From: Thioalbus denitrificans
Lineage (GTDB): Bacteria > Pseudomonadota > Gammaproteobacteria > DSM-26407
Assembly (NCBI RefSeq): GCF_003337735.1
Contig: NZ_QPJY01000008.1
Coordinates: forward strand, 104,178-168,177
Direction: 5' to 3'
Length of the DNA: 64,000 bases
Shown: positions 1 through 12,686 of the stretch, piece by piece
Numbering within the stretch: position 1 is the first letter of the stretch
Layout: each line of letters begins with the position of its first letter
Translations under genes and position numbers: made by a program
Notes under the pieces: generated by a model
What the model saw: only the letters and a program-made list of their open reading frames with translations
What the model was told of the DNA's origin: nothing
Databases searched by the model: none

Positions 1-72
1 TCACCGCGCTGTAACAGCCGGCTCATAGAGTCCGTGTCCATCCAGACCGCGATCACACACGAGGTGGATGGC

Positions 73-1923
73 ATGCAATGGCAGTCAGGCACTCCCGCGC
101 CCCGCACCCGCTACAGCGCGCCCCGCCCCTTCTCCCTGGACGGGCTCATCGATCGGCACCTGCCCCATTCCCTCACCCGCCTGATCCAGCCGCCGCTGGA
201 GCGGCTGCTGGCGTTGCAGAGGCTGGATCGCTGGTACGCGGAGCTGCCCTCCACCCGCAGCGACACGGAGTTCCTGGCCCGCGCCCTGGAGCGGTTCCAG
301 GTGGACTACCGGGTCACCGGCGGGGGGCTGGACGCCGTGCCCCGCAGCGGCCCGCTGGTGGTGGTGGCCAACCACCCCTTCGGCGGCATCGAAGGCATGC
401 TCCTGGCGCTGCTGCTGCGCGGCGTCCGGAAGGATGTCCGCATCATGGCCAACGGGCTGCTGCGGCGCATCCCCGAGCTGCGTGATCTGTTCCTCGGCGT
501 GGATCCCTTCGGCGGCCCCGCCGCGCGGCAACGCAACCTGTCGCCCCTGCGGGAAGGGCTGAAGACCCTGCAGGCCGGCGGCTGCCTCGTGATCTTTCCG
601 GCCGGGGAAGTCTCCCATGTGCACCTGCGCCGACGGGTCATCACTGATCCGGCATGGAGCGACCATGCCGCCAAGCTGGCCCGCCGCACCGGCGCGCCGG
701 TGCTGCCTGTCTACTTCCACGGGGCCAACAGCTGGCTGTTCCAGGCCCTGGGGCTCGTGCATCCGCACCTGCGCACCGCCCTGCTGCCCCGCGAGCTGGT
801 GAACAAGTGCCGCAAGACCATCACCATCAGCGTGGGCCAGCCCGTCGAGCCGGCGCGGCTGGCGGCCTTCGGCGACGACACGGCCTGTACCGCCCAGCTG
901 CGGCTGCGCACCTACCTGCTCGGCGCAACGGCGGACCGGGACCGGCGGCGCCTGCATCCAGTGCGCGGCTCCGCCCCCGCACCGCTCGCCAGGCCGGTCG
1001 ATCCGGCCCGCCTGGCCGGCGACGTCGCGGCCCTGCCGGCGGAGTGCCTGCTGTTGCGCAGCGGAGAGTTCCACGTCTATGCCGCCCTGGCCCACCAGAT
1101 ACCCAACCTGCTGCACGAGCTCGGGCGGCTGCGGGAGCTCACCTTCCGCGCCACCGGAGAGGGGACCGGCCGCCCCGAGGATCTCGATGTCCACGACCGC
1201 TACTACACCCACCTGTTCATCTGGAACGCGGCGGCGGGGGAAGTGGTGGGTGCCTACCGGCTGGGGTTCGCCGACACCATCCTGGCGCGGCATGGCCGGC
1301 AGGGGCTCTATTCCCACACGCTGTTCCGCTACCGCCGCACGCTGCTGGAGCGGATCAACCCGGCCATCGAGCTGGGCCGCTCCTTCGTCCGCGCCGAGTA
1401 CCAGAAGAGCTACTCGGCGCTGATGCTGCTGTGGAAGGGCATCGGCGCGCTGATTGCCCGCAACCCCCGCTACACCACCCTGTTCGGGCCGGTCTCCATC
1501 AGCAACGCCTACCAGAGCGTCTCCCAGCGGCTGCTGGTGGACTTCCTCAGCGCCAACACCCTGCTGCCCGACCACGCCCGCCTGGTCCGCCCGCGCCGGC
1601 CCTTCCGCGCCGGCCGCGACAGCCTGACGGCCGCAGGATCCCAGGCACCGGGAGACCTGGAGGCGGTGGGCGAGCTGGTCGCGAGCCTGGAGCCGGATCG
1701 CAAGGGGGTGCCGGTCCTGCTGCGCCAGTACCTGAAGATGGGCGGCCAGCTGCTCGCCTTCAACGTGGACCCGGCCTTCAACGACGCCCTCGACGGACTC
1801 ATCATGATGGATCTGCGCCGGGCCGATCCCAGGGTGCTGGCCCGCTACATGGGCCGGGAGGCGGCGGCGTCCTTCCTCGCCCACCACGGCCTCGGCCCGG
1901 ACCGGACCGGCCGGGCGGCATGA
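73..1923 (+). CDS. Bifunctional acyltransferase, OlsF-like ornithine/amino-acid lipid synthase
   Basis: Two acyltransferase modules are joined in one chain. The N-terminal half is PlsC/OlsA-like: NHPFGGIEG at about residues 100-108 replaces the usual HX4D box, and FPAGEVS follows at about 175-181. The C-terminal half, from about residue 330, resembles the OlsB/GNAT-type N-acyltransferases that acylate ornithine or other amino acids. In OlsF proteins this order makes ornithine lipids from acyl-ACP; the substrate here is inferred. The ATG at 73 has GAGGTGG just upstream; an in-frame GTG at 34 would add 13 residues. The stop overlaps the start of dgkA (ATGA), so the two are probably translated together as a membrane-lipid pair. 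Confidence 0.8.
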   Translation: MQWQSGTPAPRTRYSAPRPFSLDGLIDRHLPHSLTRLIQPPLERLLALQRLDRWYAELPSTRSDTEFLARALERFQVDYRVTGGGLDAVPRSGPLVVVANHPFGGIEGMLLALLLRGVRKDVRIMANGLLRRIPELRDLFLGVDPFGGPAARQRNLSPLREGLKTLQAGGCLVIFPAGEVSHVHLRRRVITDPAWSDHAAKLARRTGAPVLPVYFHGANSWLFQALGLVHPHLRTALLPRELVNKCRKTITISVGQPVEPARLAAFGDDTACTAQLRLRTYLLGATADRDRRRLHPVRGSAPAPLARPVDPARLAGDVAALPAECLLLRSGEFHVYAALAHQIPNLLHELGRLRELTFRATGEGTGRPEDLDVHDRYYTHLFIWNAAAGEVVGAYRLGFADTILARHGRQGLYSHTLFRYRRTLLERINPAIELGRSFVRAEYQKSYSALMLLWKGIGALIARNPRYTTLFGPVSISNAYQSVSQRLLVDFLSANTLLPDHARLVRPRRPFRAGRDSLTAAGSQAPGDLEAVGELVASLEPDRKGVPVLLRQYLKMGGQLLAFNVDPAFNDALDGLIMMDLRRADPRVLARYMGREAAASFLAHHGLGPDRTGRAA

Positions 1924-2297
1924 ACAACGATCGCATCTCCGACCTGGGCCGGGTGGCGCGGGCGCTGGGCTACTCGCTCGCCGGCTTCCGCACCACCTGG
2001 CGCCACGAGGCGGCCTTCCGCCAGGAAGTCGTCCTGTGCGCCCTGCTCGCCCCGCTCGGGCTCTGGCTCGGCGCCACCCCGCTGGAAAAGGCGCTGCTGG
2101 TGGGTTGCCTGGTGCTGGTGCTCATCGTGGAGCTGCTGAACACCGCCGTGGAGGCGGCCATCGACCGGGTGGGGCTGGATCGCCATCCCCTCTCGGCGCG
2201 GGCCAAGGACATCGGCTCGGCGGCGGTCCTGACCGCCCTGCTCAACGTGGCGCTGGTATGGGGACTGGTGCTGGGACTGCCGCTGTTGTGGGCGTGA
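1920..2297 (+). CDS. dgkA: Diacylglycerol kinase
   Basis: A 125-residue integral membrane kinase, the usual length of proteobacterial DgkA. It phosphorylates diacylglycerol to phosphatidate at the inner membrane and so recycles lipid. The signature ELLNTAVEAAIDR, holding the catalytic/metal Glu and Asn, lies around residues 64-76, with hydrophobic helices before and after it. The ATG overlaps the stop of the upstream acyltransferase by four bases, so the two are coupled. An uninteresting tandem octamer follows the stop codon directly. Confidence 0.93.
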   Translation: MNNDRISDLGRVARALGYSLAGFRTTWRHEAAFRQEVVLCALLAPLGLWLGATPLEKALLVGCLVLVLIVELLNTAVEAAIDRVGLDRHPLSARAKDIGSAAVLTALLNVALVWGLVLGLPLLWA

Positions 2298-2346
2298 GTG
2301 CGTGAGTGCGTGAATGCGTGAGTGCGTGAGTGCGTGAGTGCGTGAT
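2292..2346. repeat. Tandem octamer repeat
   Basis: About seven head-to-tail copies of GCGTGAGT (one reads GCGTGAAT) start at the dgkA stop codon and run into the gap before the convergent MFS gene. Such a tract is prone to slippage. There is no dyad symmetry, so it is not a terminator. Confidence 0.8.
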
Positions 2347-2453
2347 GCCGATCGTCCCATCACTCCCAACGCATCACCCGTCAGCGTGAATGCGTGGCTG
2401 CTTGTAGAGCCGAAAGCGCGGGTTGCGGCAACGCCCGCGCGGTGAAGGGTGGC

Positions 2454-3761
2454 TCAGCCCGAGACCTCGGGCAGGTACCGGGCGCGCCAGGCGGCCAGGA
2501 AGGCCAGCAGCGACAGGAGCAGCAGCAGGCCGACCGCCCCGATGCGATTGCCCGCCACGCCGATGGCGCCCGCCAGCAGCATGGCCACGCCGATGACGGT
2601 GTTGGAAACCGCCACCAGGGCGGCGCGGTTCTCCGCCGTGGCCATGTCCACCAGGTAGACCTTGCGCCCCAGCCGCACGCCGGAATGCAGCACGGTGAGC
2701 AGCAGGATGGCCGCCGCCCAGGGCCAGGGGGAGTCGATGCCCGGCAGCTCCAGCCAGCTGGCCGCCACCGTGACCAGGCCCAGCACCCCGGCGCCGCCGG
2801 CGGCCAGGGCCATCACCGTGCGGCTGGAGCGGTCCCCCATCCGGCCCCAGAACGGGGAGCTGATGCTGGCGCCCAGTCCGGCGGCCACCACCAGCCAGCC
2901 CAGCCCCTGCACCCCGCCGCCGGTGTGGGCCTGGGCGAGCAGGATGTAGTAGGGCGGCGCCAGCGCCACGCTGAGCAGGAGAATGCGGGTCCAGACGAAG
3001 CCGCGGAATCCCGCGTCCGTGCGCAGCAGGGCCAGGTGCTGCAGCGCCACTCCGAAGGCGTTGCCCCCGCCCTCCGTGGCGCCCGGCTCCTCGACGATGG
3101 CGGCGAAGGAGGCCAGCGCCAGCCCCCACAGCAGCGCCGCCCCCAGCAGCAGCGCCACGAACACGCCGCCGCCCGCCGCGGCAAGGTCGGTGGCCCCCAG
3201 CGCCAGGCCCACGAGCAGCACCGCCACCCCGCCCAGGCCCGCGCTGGTGCCCATCAGCGCACCGCGGCGGCTCTTGGAGACGGTCTTGCCGAGCACATCC
3301 TTGGCCGCCACCGAGCACAGTCCCCGCGCCAGGCTGAAGATCACCAGCAGCGCGAGCACCGCCCAGCCCGCCGCGGCCCCCTCGAGCGTCCCCGCCACGA
3401 ACGCCATGCCCGCGAGCGCGAGGCCCGACAGGGCCCCGCCCAGCAGCCACACACCCCTGCGCCGGGGGCGGTGGCGCACCGCGGCGGCCACCGCCAGCTG
3501 CGGCAGCAGGACCCCGGCCTCGCGGATGGGCACCAGGAAGCCGGTCAGGGCCACGGGCGCCCCCAGCGCCCCCAGCATCCAGGGCAGCACCAGCTTGGCG
3601 GAAGTGATCTCGTCGGCCACCTTGTTGAGCAGGTTGGCCAGCAGGTAAGCGAAGAAGTTGCGCGGCTGGTGCCGGCAGGCCGCCTCCGGGATGTCCCGGC
3701 AGACCCGGGCGTCCTCGTCGCCGGTCACGTAGTCGTAGAGCCGATCCAGATCCGGTTTCAA
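2454..3761 (-). CDS. MFS-type membrane transporter
   Basis: A 435-residue polytopic protein with about ten to twelve hydrophobic segments and the loop motif GRMGDRSSR typical of major facilitator permeases (about residues 300-308). The substrate cannot be told. The start is a TTG preceded by GGAGGAGG. That TTG overlaps the stop of the upstream gate-domain gene as TTGA, which makes translational coupling likely and argues for a joint transport role. The N-terminal 45 residues are soluble and contain Cys and charged residues (DEDARVCRDIPEAACRH). Confidence 0.75.
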   Translation of the reverse strand: MKPDLDRLYDYVTGDEDARVCRDIPEAACRHQPRNFFAYLLANLLNKVADEITSAKLVLPWMLGALGAPVALTGFLVPIREAGVLLPQLAVAAAVRHRPRRRGVWLLGGALSGLALAGMAFVAGTLEGAAAGWAVLALLVIFSLARGLCSVAAKDVLGKTVSKSRRGALMGTSAGLGGVAVLLVGLALGATDLAAAGGGVFVALLLGAALLWGLALASFAAIVEEPGATEGGGNAFGVALQHLALLRTDAGFRGFVWTRILLLSVALAPPYYILLAQAHTGGGVQGLGWLVVAAGLGASISSPFWGRMGDRSSRTVMALAAGGAGVLGLVTVAASWLELPGIDSPWPWAAAILLLTVLHSGVRLGRKVYLVDMATAENRAALVAVSNTVIGVAMLLAGAIGVAGNRIGAVGLLLLLSLLAFLAAWRARYLPEVSG

Positions 3762-4753
3762 CGTCCCTCCTCCGCCGCCAGGGGGCGTCCCGCCGCCGGG
3801 TTGCGGACCAGGTGGCGGTCCACGAAGCCCAGCGGCAGCCGGCCCACCAGCCGCACCAGCAGAAACACCGCCACCAGGGCGAAGGCGAGCCGGGCCCAGA
3901 GAATGCCCGACAGGTGCCCGCCCAACAGCAGCATCAGCAGGGTGTCCTCGATGAGACTGTGGCACAGCCCCAGCAGGCTCATGGCGTAGAGCACGTCGAA
4001 GCGGCTCACGTGCCCGGCGCGGCTCTCGGCGATGAGCAGCCCGCCGCCGTAGGAGATGCCCAGGGTCATGCCCACCAGGGTCAGGGTCATGGCCTGTTCG
4101 CCGATGCCGAGCAGCCGCAGCAGCGGCCGCAGCAGGCGGTTGACGAGACGGATGACGCCGATGCGCTCGAGCACCCGCAGGGTCAAGAGCAGCCCCACCA
4201 CCACCACGAAGATGAGGGCGAGCCCCTGCAGCTCGCCGAGCGCCCAGGCCACCCAGCCCGCCGCCGCGGGTTCCGGCCGCCACGGCAGGACGGCGGGCGC
4301 CTGCAGCCAGCCGCCGCGGGTATAGAGCAGGTTCATGACCATGCCGAACAGCAGCGCCCCGCCCACCCGCAGCAGGAGCATCGCCCGCAGCCGGGCGCCC
4401 GCCTGCTGCGCCACCCGCAGCTCCACCGGCAGGCTGTGGGCGATGAGCATCATCCCCGTGAGGACGGTCACCTGGGCCACGCTCAGCGGCGTGGTGTCGG
4501 CCAGGGCGGCGAACACCACGATGCCGCCGTAGAGATTGGTGGCCATGGCCGTGGCCCAGACCAGACCCATGCCGCCCGGCAGGCCCACCCAGGCCATCAC
4601 CGGCTCCAGCAGCCGCGAGAGCAGGACCACGGCCCCCAGCTCCTCCAGCACCTTCACCGCCACGATCACCGGCACCATGATCCGGAACAGGGTCCAGCTG
4701 ATGCGCACGGCATCGCGCAGGAGCCGATGGAGGAAGTCGGTCAGGGCGGACAT
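3758..4753 (-). CDS. Nucleoside-recognition (Gate) domain membrane protein
   Basis: A 331-residue hydrophobic protein. It carries two gate-like repeats: VPVIVAVKVLEELG near the N terminus and the segment SYGGGLLIAESRAG with SLIEDTLLMLLLGG near residues 240-275. This pattern fits the nucleoside recognition/Gate family of inner-membrane proteins, whose substrates are mostly unknown. The ATG at 4753 begins MSALTDF. It is first in a two-gene minus-strand operon with the MFS-like protein, and diverges from the 5-oxoprolinase gene across about 90 bases. Confidence 0.75.
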   Translation of the reverse strand: MSALTDFLHRLLRDAVRISWTLFRIMVPVIVAVKVLEELGAVVLLSRLLEPVMAWVGLPGGMGLVWATAMATNLYGGIVVFAALADTTPLSVAQVTVLTGMMLIAHSLPVELRVAQQAGARLRAMLLLRVGGALLFGMVMNLLYTRGGWLQAPAVLPWRPEPAAAGWVAWALGELQGLALIFVVVVGLLLTLRVLERIGVIRLVNRLLRPLLRLLGIGEQAMTLTLVGMTLGISYGGGLLIAESRAGHVSRFDVLYAMSLLGLCHSLIEDTLLMLLLGGHLSGILWARLAFALVAVFLLVRLVGRLPLGFVDRHLVRNPAAGRPLAAEEGR

Positions 4754-4842
4754 GGGCGGGTTCGGATGCGGGGCTCGAGTTGTTATTATGACAGTCCTGA
4801 TACCCGCCTGACACACAACCCGAGTCCGGACTCTCATCCCTC

Positions 4843-8486
<3,644 letters not shown>

Positions 8487-8490
<4 letters not shown>

Positions 8491-9062
8491 GCCGCGACAC
8501 CGGGACGCTGCTCGAAGCCTACGCCGAGCGTTTCATCAGCGCCTGGCTGGCCCGCCACGGCAGCCTGCCCGAGGCGGAGCACGATCCCGACTGGCCCTCT
8601 CCCTGCGAGCAGGGGGAGCCCGACTGGCACGGCTTCGTCTACTGGCGGCCGGTGGCCCAGTCCTCGGCACTGGACTGGAGCGGCCTGGAGACGGCCCTGG
8701 AAACCCCCGTCCACCCGGCGCTCAAGGCCTACTACGGCCGCTTCTGGTCCGGTCATCTCCCCGCCCGCCATGCCGAAGGGGGACTGGATCTCATCCAGCT
8801 CTGGAACCCCGCCGACTTCGAGCGCCTGGTGGAGAACCTGCTGGGACATGCCCTGGCCAGGCGCCGCGCCCGTCTCCCGCTGACCCTGTTCTTCGCCTGC
8901 ACCGAGGACCCGGAACTGATCCTCAGCCTGCGCAACGACGACGGCAGCGTGGTGCTGGAGCGTCCCGCGCGCCCCTCCGGGCGCACCCTCGCCCCGGACC
9001 TGGCCACCTTCCTGGAGCAGCTGGAGCCGGACGTGGGCGCCGGGGATGCCGACCGGCACTGA
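8487..9062 (+). CDS. syd: SecY-interacting protein Syd
   Basis: A 191-residue soluble protein of the Syd family, which binds cytosolic loops of SecY and is thought to survey translocon assembly. The family core is visible as [14 protein letters not shown] followed by [19 protein letters not shown] (residues about 76-116). E. coli Syd is about 181 residues. The GTG start overlaps the 5-oxoprolinase stop as GTGA, so translation is coupled although no functional link between the two is known. Syd is essentially gammaproteobacterial, which helps place the host. Confidence 0.92.
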
Positions 9063-9082
9063 ACCAATCCCGCCCGCACCGG

Positions 9083-9099
9083 TCAAATCGTTGATTTGA
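9083..9099. promoter_or_regulatory. Perfect 7-bp inverted repeat upstream of prc
   Basis: TCAAATC-GTT-GATTTGA lies 20 bases after the syd stop and about 200 bases before prc, in the only AT-rich part of this gap. It could be an operator or a weak hairpin end for syd. It has no following T-run, so an operator is slightly favoured. Confidence 0.35.
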
Positions 9100-9303
9100 A
9101 AATGTGTAACGGTCCTGACCCCAGGCCGTTGCATGGTGATAGTATTGGCAGTGTTGCGGTCGGCGCCCGCTCGCCGGGCGCCGACCGGAACCTGCCAGCG
9201 CGACGGCCGCTACCCTGCGGCCGCCCGTGCGATAGGAGCACCACCGTTTCCACCCGGCCGACGCCACCGGCGCCCGGCCGCCATGCCAGACGCCTGCCAG
9301 CCT

Positions 9304-11448
9304 ATGCGGTACATGACCAACTTCATCTTCCGGGCGCTCCTGACCGCCCTGCTGCTGATCACCGCCACCCCGCCCCGGGCCTCGGTGGCGGCGGACGCCT
9401 ATCTCGCTCCCACGCAGACCCAGCAGCAGGCGGCGGTCCTCATCACTCACCTGATGTCCAAGTACCACTACCGGCGAACACCGCTGGACGACCGGATCTC
9501 GGCGGCGATGCTGGATCGCTACCTGGAGAGCCTCGATCCCAACCGCAGCTACTTCCTGGCGGAGGACATCGCGGCGTTCGAGAAGTACCGCACCGAACTG
9601 GACGACAGCCTGCTGCGGGCCGACCTCTATCCGGCCTACATCATGTTCGAAATCTTCCGTGAACGGCTCAGGCAGCGCGTGGACCAGGCCTGCGCGCTGC
9701 TGCAGGAGGAGTTCGACTTCGATATGGAGGAGAGCTACCGCTTCGACCGCAGCGACGCCCCGTGGGCCCGCGACCGCGCGGAGCTCGATGCCCTCTGGCG
9801 CCAGCGGGTGAAGAACGACTTCCTCGGCCTGCGCCTGGCCGGCAAGGCCGACGCGGAGATCCGTGAAACCCTGCGCAAGCGCTACCGCCGGCTCGAGACC
9901 CGTACCGCCCAGATCAACGCCGGGGACGTCTTCCAGCGCTTCATGAACGCCTATACCGCGGCGGTGGAGCCCCATACCAGCTATTTCTCACCGCGCACCT
10001 CGGAGAATTTCCGCATCAACATGAGCCTGTCCCTGGAGGGCATCGGCGCGGTGCTGCAGAACGAGAACGAATACACCCTGGTCCGTCGCATCGTCCCCGG
10101 CGGACCGGCGGACAAGTGCGGACAGCTGCACCCGGGCGATCGCATCACCGGCGTGGGCCAGGGCGCCGCCGAGGAGATGGTGGACGTGGTGGGCTGGCGC
10201 CTGGACGACGTCGTGGACCTGATCCGCGGCCCCAAGAACACCCAGGTGCGCCTGCAGGTGCTGCCCAAGGATACCGGCCCCGACGGCCCGGCCCGCACCA
10301 TCGGCCTGGTCCGCAACCGCATCGTCCTGGAGGAGCAGGCGGCGCAGAAATCGGTCATCGAGGTCAACACCGGCGCGGAGGCCCTGAAAGTGGGTGTCAT
10401 CGACCTGCCCGCCTTCTATCTCGATTTCGAGGCCCGCGCCCGGGGCGACCAGGACTACCGCAGCACCAGCCGCGACGTGCGCCGACTGATCGGGGAGCTG
10501 CAGGCCGAAGGGGTGGACGGCATCATCATGGACCTGCGCGGCAACGGCGGGGGATCGCTGGTGGAGGCCACCGAGCTCACCGGGCTGTTCATACCCGAGG
10601 GGCCGGTGGTCCAGGTCCGCGACGCCGGCGGCCGGATCGAGGTGGAGAAGGATCCCGACCCCGGAGTGGCCTACTCGGGACCGCTGGCGGTACTGGTGGA
10701 CGGCCACAGCGCCTCGGCCTCGGAGATCTTCGCCGGCGCCATCCAGGACTACCGGCGGGGGCTGGTCATCGGCGAGCCCACCTACGGCAAGGGCACGGTG
10801 CAGAGCATCATCGACCTGGATCGCATGATGGATCCTCCCGGCGAGGGACTCGGCCAGCTGAAGGTGACCGTGGCGCAGTTCTTCCGCGTCAGCGGCAGCA
10901 GCACCCAGCACCGGGGCGTCATGCCGGACATCCCCATGCCCGTCATCGCCGTGGACGATGACGAGCGGGAGAGCGGCAACGACAACGCCCTGCCCTGGGC
11001 GGAGGTCCGCCCGGTCCGCTACCACGCCGAGACGATCGGTCCGCAGCTCACCGAGGCCGTGCGACTGCGCCACCAGTCGCGCGTGGAGTCCAGCGAGGCG
11101 TTCCGCCTGCTGGCCGAGGCCCGGGACCGGCAGCGTGAGCTGGAAGCCGTCAAGACCGTCACCCTGAACGAGAAACACCGGCGCGCGGAGCAGGAAGCCC
11201 GCAAGCAGGAGCGCCTGGCCCGTGAGAACCGCCTGCGCGCCGTCGTCGGCCTCCCGCCCCGGGACTCCGAGCCGGAGGAGTGGACCGAGGAGAACGCGGT
11301 GGTGGAGGAGGAGAAGAAGGAGGATCCGCGCCTGGACGTGGTGCTGCAGGAATCCGCCCGGGTGCTCGCGGACCTGGTGGAACTGGCGCAGGTGCCGCCG
11401 TCCCGGGTGCGCACAGCCGGCAACGGCAAGGACATCCTGCCCGACTGA
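9304..11448 (+). CDS. prc: Carboxy-terminal (tail-specific) protease Prc
   Basis: A periplasmic S41 serine protease that trims C termini (for example FtsI) and degrades proteins with nonpolar tails. In order: a signal peptide (residues about 5-30), an N-terminal helical region, a PDZ domain (about 235-330, SLEGIGAVLQNENEYTLVRRIV) and the protease core. The catalytic Ser is in SASE (S471) and the Lys in TYGKG (K496), separated by 25 residues as in E. coli Prc. The C terminus has the charged coiled helix typical of the family. 714 residues against about 680 in E. coli. The ATG at 9304 is chosen because the signal peptide starts there; frame-open sequence upstream is not hydrophobic. Confidence 0.93.
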   Translation: MRYMTNFIFRALLTALLLITATPPRASVAADAYLAPTQTQQQAAVLITHLMSKYHYRRTPLDDRISAAMLDRYLESLDPNRSYFLAEDIAAFEKYRTELDDSLLRADLYPAYIMFEIFRERLRQRVDQACALLQEEFDFDMEESYRFDRSDAPWARDRAELDALWRQRVKNDFLGLRLAGKADAEIRETLRKRYRRLETRTAQINAGDVFQRFMNAYTAAVEPHTSYFSPRTSENFRINMSLSLEGIGAVLQNENEYTLVRRIVPGGPADKCGQLHPGDRITGVGQGAAEEMVDVVGWRLDDVVDLIRGPKNTQVRLQVLPKDTGPDGPARTIGLVRNRIVLEEQAAQKSVIEVNTGAEALKVGVIDLPAFYLDFEARARGDQDYRSTSRDVRRLIGELQAEGVDGIIMDLRGNGGGSLVEATELTGLFIPEGPVVQVRDAGGRIEVEKDPDPGVAYSGPLAVLVDGHSASASEIFAGAIQDYRRGLVIGEPTYGKGTVQSIIDLDRMMDPPGEGLGQLKVTVAQFFRVSGSSTQHRGVMPDIPMPVIAVDDDERESGNDNALPWAEVRPVRYHAETIGPQLTEAVRLRHQSRVESSEAFRLLAEARDRQRELEAVKTVTLNEKHRRAEQEARKQERLARENRLRAVVGLPPRDSEPEEWTEENAVVEEEKKEDPRLDVVLQESARVLADLVELAQVPPSRVRTAGNGKDILPD

Positions 11449-11463
11449 CCGCGGGCGGACGTC

Positions 11464-11491
11464 CCCGGCGGCTGCCTGCGCAGCCGCCGGG
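11464..11491. terminator. Hairpin between convergent prc and HAD gene
   Basis: A perfect 12-bp stem (CCCGGCGGCTGC with its complement) with a 4-base loop lies in the 46-base gap between two convergent stop codons. It is well placed to act in both directions. It lacks a U-tract. Confidence 0.6.
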
Positions 11492-11494
11492 CGC

Positions 11495-12355
11495 TCACTT
11501 CAGGCCGGCGTGCGCAACCGCCAGCCAGGCCCGCGTTTCCGGCAGGAAGTGGGCCAGCCCCTCCAGAACACCGGCGCTGTAGTTGCCGTTGAGTCCCAGA
11601 AAACCGCCCTCCGCGACATACAGACGCGCCTCCAGCCCCTGCGCCGCCAGGCTCCCGCGCGCCTCCGCCACCACATCCGGGAAGGCGTTGCGCACCAGCA
11701 CCGACTGTACCCCGCTGGTGACCACCGGGAGATCGTTGCCGCTGTCCCCGGCAAAGACCAGCCGCCGTTCGGGAATACCGAGTCGCCGGTGCAGGAACCG
11801 CACCGCGTGCAGCTTGGTGGCCCCCGCCGGCAGCACGTCCACCAGTGCGGTGCGGCCCTCCTCGTCGATGCTCCAGATCAGGCTGGCGCGGATTCCGAGG
11901 GGTTCCAGTCGCTCGCGCATCTCCGCCAGGAGCAGGTCCCGATCCTCATCCTCCGGTGCGTAGTAGCTGAGCTTGAAGGTGTTCTGCTTCTCCGGCTCCT
12001 GCGGCGTCAGGGTCTCCAGTTCGGCCAGGCACTCCGCCAGCGCCTCCCGACCCAGGCCGCTCCAATCCGGCGCAATCTCCTCCGCCCAGGCCGCCGATGG
12101 CCGCCAGCTCTCTCCCTCCACGGTATAGAGGGTGGTTCCCACATCGCCGATGGCGAAATCGGGCGCCGGCAGGTCGTAGTCCCGGATCGCTTCCCGGAGC
12201 AGCCCCAGGTCGCGGCCGCTGACATAGGCGATGCGCACTTCCGGCCGCCGCGCCAGGGCCCGCAACAAAGGTCGGGCCAGGGGTGACTCGGGCTGGCTGC
12301 CGTTGGGAAGGAGGGTGCGATCCAGATCGCTGCACAACAGGAGAGGTTCGGACAT
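11495..12355 (-). CDS. HAD-IIB family phosphatase, sucrose-phosphate-phosphatase-like
   Basis: A 286-residue haloacid-dehalogenase hydrolase. Motif I is CSDLDRTLL (Asp10 and Asp12 region), motif II is the Ser in YVSGRDLG, and motif IV is FAGDSGNDLPVV near residue 205. The overall pattern (GDVGTTLY, KLSYY) is that of the sucrose-6-phosphate phosphatase group, which also includes mannosyl- and glucosyl-3-phosphoglycerate phosphatases. In a possibly salt-adapted host the role could be compatible-solute synthesis. No partner synthase is nearby, so this is a guess. ATG at 12355 has GGAG upstream. Confidence 0.78.
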   Translation of the reverse strand: MSEPLLLCSDLDRTLLPNGSQPESPLARPLLRALARRPEVRIAYVSGRDLGLLREAIRDYDLPAPDFAIGDVGTTLYTVEGESWRPSAAWAEEIAPDWSGLGREALAECLAELETLTPQEPEKQNTFKLSYYAPEDEDRDLLLAEMRERLEPLGIRASLIWSIDEEGRTALVDVLPAGATKLHAVRFLHRRLGIPERRLVFAGDSGNDLPVVTSGVQSVLVRNAFPDVVAEARGSLAAQGLEARLYVAEGGFLGLNGNYSAGVLEGLAHFLPETRAWLAVAHAGLK

Positions 12356-12527
12356 GGCGCGACTCCGCGTCAGGGTTGCCGGGCGGACTCCCGCCCTCGC
12401 GAGTGGAACCGTCTCCCCGTATCCGCGCCCATCCCGCGGGTACCCGGTCCGGCTACGTTCCGCGGAACCGGCGCGGGGACAGGGGGTGGTGACCGGTGCC
12501 CAGTGTAGCAATGACAGGACACGAAAT

Positions 12528-12576
12528 GTTTAACGCTTCGTTAAACCATAACCGGGCTCGGGTTTAACGAAGCGTT
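12528..12576. promoter_or_regulatory. Palindromic operator-like cluster upstream of sigma factor
   Basis: GTTTAACGCTTCGTTAAAC at 12528-12546 is a near-perfect palindrome. Its right part (12532-12547) is repeated as a perfect 16-bp inverted copy at 12561-12576, separated by 13 bases, giving three GTTTAAC-type half-sites. An AT-rich stretch (12600-12630) leads to the sigma gene about 110 bases away. This could bind a dimeric regulator or form a stem-loop. The symmetry is seen; the role is inferred. Confidence 0.55.
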
Positions 12577-12686
12577 TCCGAAGCTCCGAAACAGGGCATT
12601 TTTTATATTGTATTTCAATATGTTATGTCATGGCATAGGCATTGCAGGTCTCAATCCAGACCCGCTGGAGAACCAAGGAGCCAACC

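Noticed and set aside
2292..2346. Octamer tract as dgkA terminator or as a CRISPR-like array
   Set aside because: No dyad symmetry, no spacers; simple tandem repeat.
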